From: Denitrificimonas caeni
Lineage (GTDB): Bacteria > Pseudomonadota > Gammaproteobacteria > Pseudomonadales > Pseudomonadaceae
DNA: 64,000 nucleotides
Assembly: GCF_905120345.1 (NCBI RefSeq)
Contig: NZ_CAJHOA010000001.1
Location: 248,001 to 312,000, forward strand
Direction: 5' to 3'
Shown here piece by piece: positions 37,380 to 47,198 of the stretch. Under the pieces are notes generated by a model, which saw only the letters and a list, made by a program, of their open reading frames with translations, ran no database searches and was not told where the DNA came from. The translations under genes and the position numbers were made by a program. Every line of letters begins with the position of its first letter. The first letter of the stretch is position 1.

Positions 37380-39416
37380 CTAATAGCGAAACTGACTGAT
37401 CAGCTGATTAAGCTCCTTAGCCAGTTCTTCTATAGCCTTGCTACCTGCGGCAGTTTGGTTAGCACCTAAGGTCGCTTGCTCAGCTAATTGACCAATACGA
37501 CTCGCATTACGCGCCAACTCTACTGTGGTGGCTGATTGCTGCTCGGTGGTAGAAGCAACCAAGAAGTTCATGTCTTCAATCTGGCGCACTTGTTTAGCGA
37601 TTTCATCCAGAGCCAACAACCCTGCTTCAGCTTTTTTGACGCTGGCTTCAGACAGACTCTGACTGACGCCCATCGCCGTCACGGCCTCTGTAGTCATCAC
37701 TTGCAAACGGCTCACCGTACTGCGAATTTCTTCGGTTGAGCTGTGGGTGCGACTTGCAAGGCTGCGTACTTCATCGGCAACCACAGCAAAGCCACGGCCA
37801 TGCTCTCCCGCACGTGCAGCTTCAATCGCGGCATTCAGCGCCAACAAATTGGTTTGCTCAGCGACATTTTGAATCGTAGTAATCACCAGTTCAATTTCTG
37901 CGCTGGCACTTTCCAACTCACTCAGTTTATGTGCCGTATTTTCAATTTCCTGCGCTTGCCCGGCAATGGTTTCAGCAATATCTTTGATCAGCGTCCGACC
38001 ATGCTCGGTTTGTTGGCGACCCGACTGAGTCGCATTAGAAGTCATCTGCGCGTTGCTAGCCACTTCATGTACGGTTGCGGTGAGTTCATCCATCGCGGCG
38101 GCAACCTGCTCGATTTCGCCATGCTGCTGCTCAGCGCCTCTGGATGCGTCTTGGCTGGTTTGACTCAGTTGAGTCGCTGTTGTCGTCAACGTTTGACTGT
38201 GCTGTGCCAATTGCGCGACCAGCTGTTGCACACGCTCGGCAAAGGTATTAAAGGCTTGGCTTAGGCGTGAGACCTCATCCCTTCCTACAACCTTCAAGCG
38301 ACGAGTCAAGTCACCGTCTCCACTCGCAACATCTTCCATAGCGGCGGCGGCCAGCCCCAATGGTCGTGAAATACCTCGCGCCAGGGCAATGATGACTAAG
38401 GTGAAGATCACAATACCCGCTAAACCAATCCACAGAACTCTCTGAATAATAGCATTCACATCTGTCAATACTTCGCTCATCGGCACAATCCGCGCGATCG
38501 ACCAATGAGTTTCGGTGTTGCCTAATTTAATTGGCACATACGCCACCATCACATCGTCACTCATCACGTTAGAATAGAACTCGGTGACAAATGGCTGTCC
38601 CTGTTTAACTGCGTCTGTCGCAGCTGCGAGGTACTCGCCCATAAAGTCGCCTTCAGTGTCTTCCATTAACTGACCCAGACGTTGCGAATCAGGGTGCGCA
38701 ATGATAGTACCGTTATGGCTAAAAAGTGCAGAAACGCTGGTTGGGGTGTTCATTGCAGCGACCTGTTGCTGAAAGCTCGCAGCGCTCATATCAATCCCAA
38801 CCACAGCGATCACTTTGTCATTCACGATAATTGGCACAGCAACAGTGGTCATCAGCACCATTTCATCAGCCACCGGATAGAGGAACGGATCAAGCACCAC
38901 TGGACGTCGTAGTTGTTTGGCCAACTGGTAATACTGCCCCTTGTCCTCATCATCGTAATCAAGCAAGTGGGTGAGTTTGATATCCTGCCCTTCCCTATAC
39001 CAATAAGGAATAAAGCGCCCAGTTTGATCATGCCCTGCAGTATTTTCATACAAATCATCAAGCTCATCGAGCGCATCAGCCTCCCAGCCCGTCCAAATAC
39101 CTAACAGGTCATCATTCTCACGCAAATATGAGCGCAACAGCTCTTTAAGAAAATCACGGCGTTCAAACTCATGAACGTGCTCGATATTTTGCATAACTAT
39201 GCTGAAAGCTTTAATTTCATTGATGTGTCTAGTGAGCGCCTTCACTAAGTGCTCGCCATCTGCTTGCACCAAGCCCTCAGTGCTGTGTTTGGCGGCTTCG
39301 CTGACTGTGTGTTGAACCGCAGATCGAATAAACAGCAGTATGACAACCAAGATGATGATCGTAATTGGCAGCAAACTGACCAAGAGTTTTCGATTCATAC
39401 TGAGGCGATTCAACAT
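37380..39416 (-). CDS. Methyl-accepting chemotaxis protein with dCache-like sensor
   Basis: 678 residues from the ATG at 39416, with AAGGAAAGGA upstream; an in-frame ATG at 39398 is also possible. A first helix near residues 10-30 and a second near 320-345 flank a large periplasmic Cache-type sensor domain ([23 protein letters not shown]-type, and [11 protein letters not shown]). HAMP follows ([22 protein letters not shown]), then the long coiled cytoplasmic signalling hairpin with [29 protein letters not shown]. It modulates CheA from an unknown ligand. No che genes are near. Confidence 0.93.
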   Translation of the reverse strand: MLNRLSMNRKLLVSLLPITIIILVVILLFIRSAVQHTVSEAAKHSTEGLVQADGEHLVKALTRHINEIKAFSIVMQNIEHVHEFERRDFLKELLRSYLRENDDLLGIWTGWEADALDELDDLYENTAGHDQTGRFIPYWYREGQDIKLTHLLDYDDEDKGQYYQLAKQLRRPVVLDPFLYPVADEMVLMTTVAVPIIVNDKVIAVVGIDMSAASFQQQVAAMNTPTSVSALFSHNGTIIAHPDSQRLGQLMEDTEGDFMGEYLAAATDAVKQGQPFVTEFYSNVMSDDVMVAYVPIKLGNTETHWSIARIVPMSEVLTDVNAIIQRVLWIGLAGIVIFTLVIIALARGISRPLGLAAAAMEDVASGDGDLTRRLKVVGRDEVSRLSQAFNTFAERVQQLVAQLAQHSQTLTTTATQLSQTSQDASRGAEQQHGEIEQVAAAMDELTATVHEVASNAQMTSNATQSGRQQTEHGRTLIKDIAETIAGQAQEIENTAHKLSELESASAEIELVITTIQNVAEQTNLLALNAAIEAARAGEHGRGFAVVADEVRSLASRTHSSTEEIRSTVSRLQVMTTEAVTAMGVSQSLSEASVKKAEAGLLALDEIAKQVRQIEDMNFLVASTTEQQSATTVELARNASRIGQLAEQATLGANQTAAGSKAIEELAKELNQLISQFRY

Positions 39417-39507
39417 GATCCTTTCCTTTTTATAATGGGTTGATAAGATGTTAATTGAATAAGACGCTGACAATAACACTCGGTGTGACTTTGGTTGGCA
39501 GTTGCGC

Positions 39508-40686
39508 CTATGAAATAGCGCGTTGTTTTTTGCTGTTGAACTCCTGGCGTAACACCACAACCGTAGTTAAAACCATGAAGACAACGGTCGCCCACATCAC
39601 TCCTTTGGCTAAGTGTTGATCCAATAGATAACCGAGAAATATCGGGCCTATCACTCCGCCAATATTGAATCCTGTTGAAACAATACCGAAAGTACGTCCT
39701 TCTGCGCCTTTAGGTGACGCCGCGCGAACGAGCATATCTCGCGACGGTGCAACCACTCCAGTTAAAAACCCCACCATGCCAAGAACAGAAACTAACAGCA
39801 CTGCCGGCAGCGCCACAGTGGTAATAAGCAAGACAAATAAGGCCGCTAAGGCAAAAGCGCCGGCAGCTAAGAAGCCATGTTGAGTGGTTCGGTCAGCTAA
39901 ATAGCCACCGGCTAAAACACCAAAGGCACTCATAAATAAGAATACGGTAAGACCTTGGTTCGCTGTCGACAGAGGAACGGCAAAACCTTCAACCAAAGCG
40001 GAAACAGAGAATTTCTCAATCGATCCGGTACTAAGACTGAGCAGCATAAATAAGAAAACAAAGCCGAATAAGCCCGCGATTGGTATTTTTATAGGGCGTT
40101 TTTCATTTGCAGTAGAATTTTTAATAACCGCTGCCACAGGCGTATTTACTCGATTAAAGAGCAACAGACACAACACGGCAACACCAACTGTACTGGATAC
40201 CACAAAAGCCCAGCGCATATCGACCACTTGTGCCAAGCCTAATAAAATCGGCGGCGCAAGCGCAGCACCAAGAAACCCAGCAAAGGTGTGGATAGAAAAC
40301 GCCTGACCCATTTTGTCAGATTGCATACCTTGCGAGAGCAATGCGTAATCGGCGGGGTGATAAACACCATTGGCCAGTCCAGCAAAAAACATCGCCAATA
40401 ACAACACCGAGAAAACAGGCCATAGCGCAAGCAAAGCAAAGCTCATCGAACCTACCGCCAGTGCACCGATCAACATTTTCTGGGCGCCGACACGATCCAC
40501 CATAAAGCCCAACGGAGCCTGCACGACAGCCGAGACGATATTAAACACCCCAAGAGCCAGACCCAGTTGCATAAAGCTGACATTCATCACTTGAGGTAGC
40601 AAAGGCAGTAAGGCAGGAATCGTCATGATATGCAGATGGCTAACTAAATGAGCCATAGCCACTTGGAACAATAGTTTTTTATGCAT
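39508..40686 (-). CDS. MFS transporter
   Basis: 392 residues from the ATG at 40686, with AGGAAG 7 nt upstream; the frame to 40710 lacks a ribosome site. About 12 membrane segments. [25 protein letters not shown] holds the MFS loop motif (Dx...R), and [20 protein letters not shown] resembles the Fsr/fosmidomycin-resistance group. Substrate unknown. Starts 98-148 nt away from its neighbours, so probably monocistronic. Confidence 0.85.
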   Translation of the reverse strand: MHKKLLFQVAMAHLVSHLHIMTIPALLPLLPQVMNVSFMQLGLALGVFNIVSAVVQAPLGFMVDRVGAQKMLIGALAVGSMSFALLALWPVFSVLLLAMFFAGLANGVYHPADYALLSQGMQSDKMGQAFSIHTFAGFLGAALAPPILLGLAQVVDMRWAFVVSSTVGVAVLCLLLFNRVNTPVAAVIKNSTANEKRPIKIPIAGLFGFVFLFMLLSLSTGSIEKFSVSALVEGFAVPLSTANQGLTVFLFMSAFGVLAGGYLADRTTQHGFLAAGAFALAALFVLLITTVALPAVLLVSVLGMVGFLTGVVAPSRDMLVRAASPKGAEGRTFGIVSTGFNIGGVIGPIFLGYLLDQHLAKGVMWATVVFMVLTTVVVLRQEFNSKKQRAIS

Positions 40687-40833
40687 TCGATTTCTTCCTG
40701 CCCTACCCATGCCACGCGTATAGAAGTTATCTCTAATTGATCGCAGCTAAACGGCTACACAACTTACAAGGCAGATGACAGGCGCTCAAAACATCTTAAC
40801 CTGTCATTACCCATATGATTTTATAGCGTAGGA

Positions 40834-41718
40834 CTAATAAACAACCGCTGGATTTGGCGGATTAGGTGAACCTAACATCTCTCGATAAGACGGCGGTTGT
40901 AGCCCATCTCGATCGGTAATATTAAAACGCTGAGCAATTTCTGCAGAAATAACGGTATGGCCACTGAGCTCATCCCCTTTGGGATCATGAGCAATGGCGT
41001 AGATAATATCGCCAATAAACTCCGGTGATTCTGCTGTTGCCATAAATTGCTCATACTGCTCGTCTTTGCTCACGTCCCCAGCAAGCGCTGAGCGCTCAGT
41101 TAATAGCGGTCCCATCCAAATAGAAACCGTACGCACAGCGGTTCCTTTAAAATCGACAGCCATATCATGCACCAGCTTATCAACACCGGCTTTTTGTGCG
41201 CCATATGCCGGTCCATGCATATAGCAACTGGCACCAAATGACGAACCAAAGACGATTAAACCACTGTTTTGCTTGGTCATTATTTTTGCGGCATACCAGC
41301 TGGCAACATAAGCGGAGCGCAAACCGACATCTAAAATTTTGCAGGCGTCTAAGTCTTTTTCCCAAAAGGGTTTTTGTTCAATTAACTGTTCGTGAATAAA
41401 CGCAGCATTGTTAACTAAGATATCTAAACGGCCCTGCTCTTTCTCGACCTGAGCAAACAGTTCAGCTGTTTGCGCATCGTCACTGTGGTCACAGACCACT
41501 GCAATACCTGTCCCACCGGCTTGGTTTATTTGCTCCGCCGTTTCATACACTGTGCCAGGCAAGACGGATCCATCCCAACCGAAAGCACTACCCACTGTTG
41601 TGCTACGTCCCGTGACGTAAACAATCATGCCTTTTTTTGCTAAAGCTAAGGCAATTCCACGACCTGCTCCACGACTGGCCCCAGTGACAATGGCGACTTG
41701 TTTTTGTTCTGACTGCAT
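40834..41718 (-). CDS. Short-chain dehydrogenase/reductase
   Basis: 294 residues from the ATG at 41718, with GAGG 6-7 nt upstream. Cofactor motif VTGASRGAGRGIALAL (TGxxxGxG), VNNAAFIHE, catalytic GSSFGASCYMHGPAYGAQKAG (Ser, Tyr, Lys). RST after the second strand suggests NADP preference. It acts on an unknown alcohol or ketone. Divergent from the SnoaL-like gene at 41904, with 185 nt of shared control region. Confidence 0.88.
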   Translation of the reverse strand: MQSEQKQVAIVTGASRGAGRGIALALAKKGMIVYVTGRSTTVGSAFGWDGSVLPGTVYETAEQINQAGGTGIAVVCDHSDDAQTAELFAQVEKEQGRLDILVNNAAFIHEQLIEQKPFWEKDLDACKILDVGLRSAYVASWYAAKIMTKQNSGLIVFGSSFGASCYMHGPAYGAQKAGVDKLVHDMAVDFKGTAVRTVSIWMGPLLTERSALAGDVSKDEQYEQFMATAESPEFIGDIIYAIAHDPKGDELSGHTVISAEIAQRFNITDRDGLQPPSYREMLGSPNPPNPAVVY

Positions 41719-41903
41719 TGTTAACCTCATTTAAAAGTGCGGTACTTTATAAGAGCCGCTATTTAATATCAGCCAAACAGCGTGACCCAGTAAAAACAAA
41801 ACTTCAATAGAAACCTCATAAAGATAAAATTATATTGAAATCAGTGACCAAAGCATTAACATCAATGACTATCAAATAAAAATAACCAAACAAAAGGTTC
41901 GCT

Positions 41904-42404
41904 ATGAAACAAACAAAAAGCACTGAGCAGCGCCTACAAGAACTTGAAGATAAACAAGCGATTCTCGAATTAAAATACTGCTACCTCAACGCTTGCGATG
42001 AAAAAGATCCCGACCTAGTCACCCGCTGCTTTATGAGTGGCAAAATTGATATCAATTTTGGCCATATCGGCCAGTTTGATAACCGCGAAGATTTTGTTGA
42101 TATTTTTAAAAAACTGGGTTGCCATGAGCATATTGTTGATATGCACCACGCACAAAACCCTATTTTTCTTGAGCTCACAGAAAGCTCAGCCAAAACCAAA
42201 ATAAATTTACGCTTTCAAAGCATCAACACCCAAGACAAAAGCATCGCGCAACTGGGTGGATACTACCTCGATGAGTTTCAAAAAACAGAGGATGGGCAGT
42301 GGCTTATTAGCAAAAGCTCATTCACGGTGAACTCAGTTAAAATCAGTGACTTCTCTGGCGAGTGCAGCAAGATCGTTTACAGTGGTAATTGTATGCCACA
42401 TTAA
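41904..42404 (+). CDS. SnoaL/NTF2-like fold protein
   Basis: 166 residues. QRLQELEDKQAILELKYCYLNACDEKDPDLVTRCF at the start is the common SnoaL_4-type pattern, a cone-shaped alpha/beta fold with ligand or hydrolase roles. His residues in DMHHAQNPIF could lie in the pocket. No enzyme activity can be assigned. Divergent from an SDR, which is often coupled to such proteins in polyketide, steroid or aromatic degradation, though no other such genes are clear here. Confidence 0.75.
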   Translation: MKQTKSTEQRLQELEDKQAILELKYCYLNACDEKDPDLVTRCFMSGKIDINFGHIGQFDNREDFVDIFKKLGCHEHIVDMHHAQNPIFLELTESSAKTKINLRFQSINTQDKSIAQLGGYYLDEFQKTEDGQWLISKSSFTVNSVKISDFSGECSKIVYSGNCMPH

Positions 42405-42429
42405 ATAATGACTGAGAAAGTCATTATTT
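42403..42429 (+). terminator. AT-rich hairpin after the SnoaL-like gene
   Basis: AAATAATGACT, loop GAGAA, AGTCATTATTT, overlapping the stop codon. The stem is A/T-rich with a short T-run, so terminator function is likely but weak. Confidence 0.55.
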
Positions 42430-42487
42430 CATCCGGCGCAGCACTGCTTGTCAGCCGAGTCAGCCCGCGCGACCCTAGCGCTTTGGA

Positions 42488-43141
42488 TTAATCTTGCGCA
42501 ACAGCCAACTGCTGTAAAATCAGGGTGAAATTTTCAACTCCTTGCGCGCCAGACACCAGATGGCGCTGATTGAAAATAATCGCGGGTACACCTTGAACGC
42601 CGCGTTTTTGGAGGATGTGTTCGGCATTGCGCACCTCCTCAGCAAAACGCTGATCCTCAAGCACAGCCCGTGCTTCAATAGAATCCAAGCCGATCTCTGC
42701 GGCAATCGCCACTAGCACAGCCTTATCCGATAGATTCCGGTTATGGCTGAAATGCGCACTAAATAACGCCTGTTTTAAATCATGCATGCGCTCCTGTTGA
42801 TCGGCCCAGTGCAACAATTGATGTGCGTTAAAGGTGTTGTGCATTCGACTGTCATCACGAAAAGCAAATTCAAAACCTACCTTAGCACCCGCTTCACTAA
42901 GACGCAGACGATTGGCCTCAGACTCTTGCAAGCTTAAACCATATTTCTCGCTGAGGTGTTCGCGCATATTCTGACCTGTGGCTGGCATATCAGGATTCAG
43001 TTCAAAGGGTTGCCAAAATATTTCATGCGCGGTGCCTGTTGCTTTTAAGGCCTCGGCCAACTGCCGGTAACCAATGACGCACCAAGGGCAAACGATATCT
43101 GACACTATATCGATACGTAATGGCTGATCTGATGTGCTCAT
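42488..43141 (-). CDS. DsbA-family oxidoreductase, FrnE-like
   Basis: 217 residues from the ATG at 43141, with AGGAAG 5 nt upstream. The thioredoxin-fold motif CPWC is at residues 18-21 (DIVSDIVCPWCVIGYRQL), followed by the helical insertion EHLSEKYGLSLQESEANRLRLSEAGAKVGFEF and the cis-Pro region GVQGVPAIIFNQRHLVSGAQ. No signal peptide, so it is cytosolic. FrnE proteins act as thiol oxidoreductases or isomerases. Confidence 0.9.
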   Translation of the reverse strand: MSTSDQPLRIDIVSDIVCPWCVIGYRQLAEALKATGTAHEIFWQPFELNPDMPATGQNMREHLSEKYGLSLQESEANRLRLSEAGAKVGFEFAFRDDSRMHNTFNAHQLLHWADQQERMHDLKQALFSAHFSHNRNLSDKAVLVAIAAEIGLDSIEARAVLEDQRFAEEVRNAEHILQKRGVQGVPAIIFNQRHLVSGAQGVENFTLILQQLAVAQD

Positions 43142-43211
43142 ACTGCTTCCTAAATTGTATTGCGTTGACGGGTTAACAGCATACCTATCTGAGCGCTTAC
43201 TGATAAGCCAA

Positions 43212-43456
43212 TTAGGCACGCCTTTTGACCAGCGCTGATAAAGTCTGCGCCCAGTGTGCAGCGACAACAGTGCCATTTTGATCCCGAACACTATCCTCAA
43301 GCGTCATTTCTACAGGCTCGACCCTTAACCAAAGGCGCTCGCCAAATGAGTGATGGGCAGCCAACCATTGGCGTCGCCCTCAGCAATATGCTCATCACCT
43401 TGCCACGCTGGCCTTGCGTCCAGCGCTGGTTCTGAACACAATCCAAGGTATGATAT
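43212..43456 (-). pseudogene. Decayed gene fragment with an internal frameshift
   Basis: Two minus-strand frames make protein-like sequence on either side of about 43340. One reads SEPALDARPAWQGDEHI then AEGDANGWLPITH before running into a stop; the other reads HHSFGERLWLRVEP then VEMTLEDSVRDQNGTV and ends ALVKRRA at a TAA (43212-43214). Together they look like the C-terminus of one protein broken by a small indel, with no 5' part. I do not recognise the family. It lies between frnE and the enoyl-CoA hydratase gene. A sequencing error is possible, but the missing 5' end argues for decay. Confidence 0.45.
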
Positions 43457-43517
43457 TCATCTAGGCAGCAAAAGCATAACAACCAGGCTCACTCGATCAC
43501 TCCCCCTAAACGACGCG

Positions 43518-44318
43518 TTATTGACCTTTAAAGTTTGGCTCACGCTTCTCGACAAAGGCATCCACCGCCTCAGCATGGTCTTGTGTATGGTGTGCCAACG
43601 CCTGGTAAGCGGCAGAGAGCTCAAGCAGAGAATCCAGTCGCATATGCTGTCCTTCGCGCAGCAAACGCTTACACATTCTCAAGGCATGGCCTGGATTCTT
43701 GGCGATACGCTGCGCCATCTCAAGCGCTTGTGCCTCGAGTTCGTCCTCCGAGCACAACTGTTCAACCAGCCCCCACTCCAGAGCTTTTTGCGCATCAATC
43801 GCGTCGCCAGTAAACGCCATAATACTGGCCTTAGGAATACCGATAATACGCGGTAAAAGCCAAGCACCCCCATCACCTGGAATAATGCCTAACTTGACAA
43901 AGCTTTCTGCAAACAAGGCGGTATTGCTCGCGATGCGAATATCACACATACAGGCAAGATCCAAACCTGCCCCAATCGCAGCACCATTAACCGCGGCAAT
44001 GATGGGAACATCCAACTCATAGAGTGCCAGCGGAATCTTCTGAATACCGTGGCGATAGTTATTATGCAACTCATAAGGCGAGCCAGCAAAAATCCCCTCA
44101 CGGTTTTGCATATCCTTAATATTCCCTCCCGAGCAGAAGGCTTTGCCATTGCCCGTCAATACAACAGCTTTCACGCTATGGTCTTGGCGTAATTCAGCAC
44201 ATAAATCTACCAGCTCCTGAAACTGTTCAGGTGTTGTTAAAGCATTGCGGGTCTCTGGGCTGTTCATACGCACCATCAGAACAGCGCCGTATCGCTCCCG
44301 TTGGAGAAAAGCACTCAT
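43518..44318 (-). CDS. Enoyl-CoA hydratase/isomerase (crotonase) family protein
   Basis: 266 residues. Crotonase fold with the oxyanion-hole residues in GNGKAFCSGGNIKDM and AAVNGAAIGAGLDLACMCDIRIAS, and KLGIIPGDGGAWLLPRIIG. The usual PE-I-KLG Glu position is Ser/Phe here (AESFVKLG) and an Asp sits in PGDGG, so it may not be a standard fatty acid hydratase; PGDGGAWLLPR is common in a subgroup of Pseudomonas crotonases. It hydrates or isomerises an acyl-CoA in the cytosol. A 19-bp palindrome lies 27 nt before the start and could be an operator. Confidence 0.87.
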   Translation of the reverse strand: MSAFLQRERYGAVLMVRMNSPETRNALTTPEQFQELVDLCAELRQDHSVKAVVLTGNGKAFCSGGNIKDMQNREGIFAGSPYELHNNYRHGIQKIPLALYELDVPIIAAVNGAAIGAGLDLACMCDIRIASNTALFAESFVKLGIIPGDGGAWLLPRIIGIPKASIMAFTGDAIDAQKALEWGLVEQLCSEDELEAQALEMAQRIAKNPGHALRMCKRLLREGQHMRLDSLLELSAAYQALAHHTQDHAEAVDAFVEKREPNFKGQ

Positions 44319-44691
44319 TAAAAGATCCTTATTCAGCTAACAGCAACTGACATTTTGTCAGTTTTTAATTATTGATCAACACACTCGCATATCCACTATT
44401 GCTGCACCGTCTAGAAGATGCAATAGGGGGGGCTTAATATCGGGACATCATTAGCCCAGGATAAGGCTAAGGCGCAACCAGCAGAAATGGCAATGGAATG
44501 ACAGTGTTTATTTGCGTCCTGATTATGATCGTTGGGGCACTCACTCAGCTACCGCAACCGCCAAGCGCGTGATTGGAAGTTATGCACTTAGGGTTTGCAG
44601 CGGGCCTTACCAACCAGCACCCAGCACTGCTACGCCATTCCCTCAAAGGCATGCTATTGCATGCCTCATCTGCCAAACTACTGTCGAGGTA
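44319..44691. other. Intergenic region of about 370 bases without a recognised gene
   Basis: Contains the AACTGACA...TGTCAGTT palindrome (44345-44363) upstream of the crotonase gene. The rest has short frames in several phases, none with a family signature or ribosome site. The part at 44512-44690 looks like ordinary or decayed coding-type sequence but I cannot assign it. Confidence 0.4.
44345..44366. promoter_or_regulatory. Palindrome upstream of the crotonase gene, operator or terminator-like
   Basis: AACTGACA, TTT, TGTCAGTT followed by TTT, a perfect 8-bp inverted repeat, 27 nt before the ATG at 44318. Spacing and symmetry fit a TetR-type operator; on the plus strand it could also act as a terminator, but no plus-strand gene leads into it. 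Confidence 0.45.
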
Positions 44692-45312
44692 TTAGCCAAG
44701 CGCAACAATGGATAACAGCGCCGGATCATCGGCATGTGCCAATAATATCGTCTCCACGCGCGCCTGCCAGAGACGTGCAAAATCTGCCTGTTGCTCTGGC
44801 GTCTCTCGATTCTGAATCACCGCCTGCATGCGTTCACGCTGAGAAGCATCGGCAGGTATTCTGTGAGCATCGAAACTCACCATAACAGCGGCGCCCGTGT
44901 CCAGCCGCTGGAAGCGCACAAGCGCATTATGTTCACTCTGCTCAGTCGCGAAGCTGAGTAATCCGTGGCGTGCAAAACGCTGACCAATACCTTTAAAGCC
45001 TCCTTGTCCTGCCGCGCCGGTAATGAGCGTCAGCACCTGCGCGACCACGCCAGTGGTGCCATCGGTTTCCGGTGACGGCATATGTACGGATATGCCACCA
45101 CGCTCAGGCAGCGTATCGGGATACAGCGCCTTTAGCGCCGCTCGTGCTGTCAGGAACGCACCTGCCACGGTAGGACAAGAATGCCCAGCCAGCCGAACTG
45201 CATCGGCATAACGGTACTCCATGATGCCATTGGCAGTGGTACCGAGTAGTTGAGCCAATGCGTCGTGTACACGAATAACGGGGGCTTTATCGAAAAAATC
45301 GGGAAACATCAT
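44692..45312 (-). CDS. FmdE-like protein, function unknown
   Basis: 206 residues from the ATG at 45312, with AAGGAG 6 nt upstream. AGHSCPTVAGAFLTARAALKALYP is similar to the H-x-CPG...G segment of FmdE (PF02663), the accessory subunit of formylmethanofuran dehydrogenase, although this organism has no methanogenic pathway. GGISVHMPSPETDGTTGVV and GAAGQGGFKGIGQRF are shared with related bacterial proteins as I recall. A Cys- and His-based metal site is likely. It stands alone, upstream of exaC but on the other strand. Confidence 0.6.
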   Translation of the reverse strand: MMFPDFFDKAPVIRVHDALAQLLGTTANGIMEYRYADAVRLAGHSCPTVAGAFLTARAALKALYPDTLPERGGISVHMPSPETDGTTGVVAQVLTLITGAAGQGGFKGIGQRFARHGLLSFATEQSEHNALVRFQRLDTGAAVMVSFDAHRIPADASQRERMQAVIQNRETPEQQADFARLWQARVETILLAHADDPALLSIVALG

Positions 45313-45633
45313 GGTGTTCTCCTTAATGAATCGCATTGTAAGTAAGGGTTTGAGATTAGCAGGCTAAGCCAGGTTGATCACTATCTGGCATCAACTATTA
45401 GGATGAATTCGCACAATACACTTCGCCACCCCTGTGCACCCTCTCAAGCAGCCTTAAAATAATATATTTAAAGACTAAGCACCTTAGCTGTCTTTAACGG
45501 CTGTCGAACATCACTTTTAAAAACAACCAATAATGAGATGATTTGTATCTTTATACGTGCAATTATAGATTTGCAACAATGCCAAACCCTAGCGGATGAC
45601 TACCGACATTAATAAAAAAGTGAGGCTGTGCAG

Positions 45634-47154
45634 ATGATTTACTCTAAACCTGGTAACAAAGATGCTTTATTAGCTATTAAACCCTCTTATGGAAACTTCA
45701 TTAACGGTGAGTTTGTAGCCCCTGTTAAGGGCCTGTACTTTAGCAATACCACCCCCATCACCAATGAAGACTGCGGGCAGTTCCCGCGTTCAAGCGCTGA
45801 AGATATTGAACATGCCCTCGATGCAGCGCACGCAGCGGCTGATGCTTGGGGAAAAACTTCAGCCCAAGATCGCGCGCTGGTACTATTAAGAATTGCTGAC
45901 CGTATTGAAGACAATCTTGAGCTATTAGCCGTTGCGGAAACCTGGGATAACGGTAAGCCCATCCGTGAAACGTTGGCTGTGGACGTGCCCTTATCGGCTG
46001 ATCACTTCCGTTATTTTGCTGGCTGTATTCGTGCGCAAGAAGGCGGCGCCGCAGAAATTGATAGCGACACCGCCGCCTATCACTTTCATGAGCCCTTGGG
46101 CGTGGTGGGTCAAATCATCCCCTGGAACTTCCCTCTACTGATGGCGTCTTGGAAGCTCGCACCGGCCTTAGCCGCCGGCAACACAGTTATTCTTAAGCCG
46201 GCAGAGCAAACGCCATTGTCCATTACCGTACTTATGGAACTGATCGGTGACTTATTGCCGCCCGGCGTTTTAAACGTAGTGCATGGTTTTGGTCGTGAAG
46301 CCGGAGAAGCATTAGCCAGCAGTAAACGTATTGCCAAAATTGCTTTCACCGGCTCGACTGCTACTGGCCGTCATATCATGCAACACGCAGCCGCTAATAT
46401 TATCCCCAGCACCATGGAGTTGGGCGGCAAATCACCGAATATCTTCTTTGCTGACATTATGCAGGCCGAGCCTGAGTTTATTGAAAAAGCCGCTGAAGGC
46501 TTAGTTATGGGCTTCTTTAACCAAGGCGAAGTTTGCACCTGTCCTTCTCGAGCACTGATTCAAGAATCCATGTACGAGCCTTTTATGGCTCAAGTGATGA
46601 AGAAGATTAAAGCCATTAAACGTGGCAATCCACTGGATACAGAAACCATGCTGGGTGCGCAAGCATCATCCCAGCAGTTTGAAAAAGTTATGTCTTATAT
46701 GGATATCGCCCAAGCAGAAGGTGCTGAGATCCTCACCGGTGGTGCCATTGAGCAACTCAGTGGTGATTTGAGCTCTGGATTTTATATTCAGCCCACCCTG
46801 CTCAAAGGCCACAACAAAATGCGTGTCTTCCAAGAGGAGATATTTGGCCCCGTGGTCTCAGTCACCACCTTTAAGGATGAAGCTGAAGCCTTAGCTATTG
46901 CCAATGACACAGAATACGGCCTTGCCGCTGGAGTCTGGACCCGCGATATTAACTTAGCCTACCGCATGGGACGTGCGATTAAAGCCGGTCGTGTTTGGAC
47001 CAACTGCTACGGTTTACACCCTGCTCACGCTGCTTTTGGCGGCTATAAGCAATCTGGGGTGGGCCGTGAAACCCATAAAATGATGCTGGATCATTACCAA
47101 CAAACTAAGAATTTACTGGTCAGCTACAGCAGCAAACCCATGGGTTTCTTTTAG
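45634..47154 (+). CDS. exaC: NAD+-dependent aldehyde dehydrogenase, ExaC type
   Basis: 506 residues from the ATG at 45634, with GAGG 8 nt upstream; an in-frame GTG at 45628 is less likely. Strongly ExaC-like throughout, from [20 protein letters not shown] to [12 protein letters not shown]. The catalytic Cys is in [15 protein letters not shown], the Glu in [10 protein letters not shown], and the NAD loop is [12 protein letters not shown]. It oxidises short-chain aldehydes such as acetaldehyde or 3-hydroxypropionaldehyde to acids. It precedes the dhaT-like alcohol dehydrogenase by 44 nt, an operon that would oxidise an alcohol to an acid. Confidence 0.95.
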   Translation: MIYSKPGNKDALLAIKPSYGNFINGEFVAPVKGLYFSNTTPITNEDCGQFPRSSAEDIEHALDAAHAAADAWGKTSAQDRALVLLRIADRIEDNLELLAVAETWDNGKPIRETLAVDVPLSADHFRYFAGCIRAQEGGAAEIDSDTAAYHFHEPLGVVGQIIPWNFPLLMASWKLAPALAAGNTVILKPAEQTPLSITVLMELIGDLLPPGVLNVVHGFGREAGEALASSKRIAKIAFTGSTATGRHIMQHAAANIIPSTMELGGKSPNIFFADIMQAEPEFIEKAAEGLVMGFFNQGEVCTCPSRALIQESMYEPFMAQVMKKIKAIKRGNPLDTETMLGAQASSQQFEKVMSYMDIAQAEGAEILTGGAIEQLSGDLSSGFYIQPTLLKGHNKMRVFQEEIFGPVVSVTTFKDEAEALAIANDTEYGLAAGVWTRDINLAYRMGRAIKAGRVWTNCYGLHPAHAAFGGYKQSGVGRETHKMMLDHYQQTKNLLVSYSSKPMGFF

Positions 47155-47198
47155 TTCTAATCTGAGCATCTAAGTGTTTAATTTAAGAGGTTTTTATC

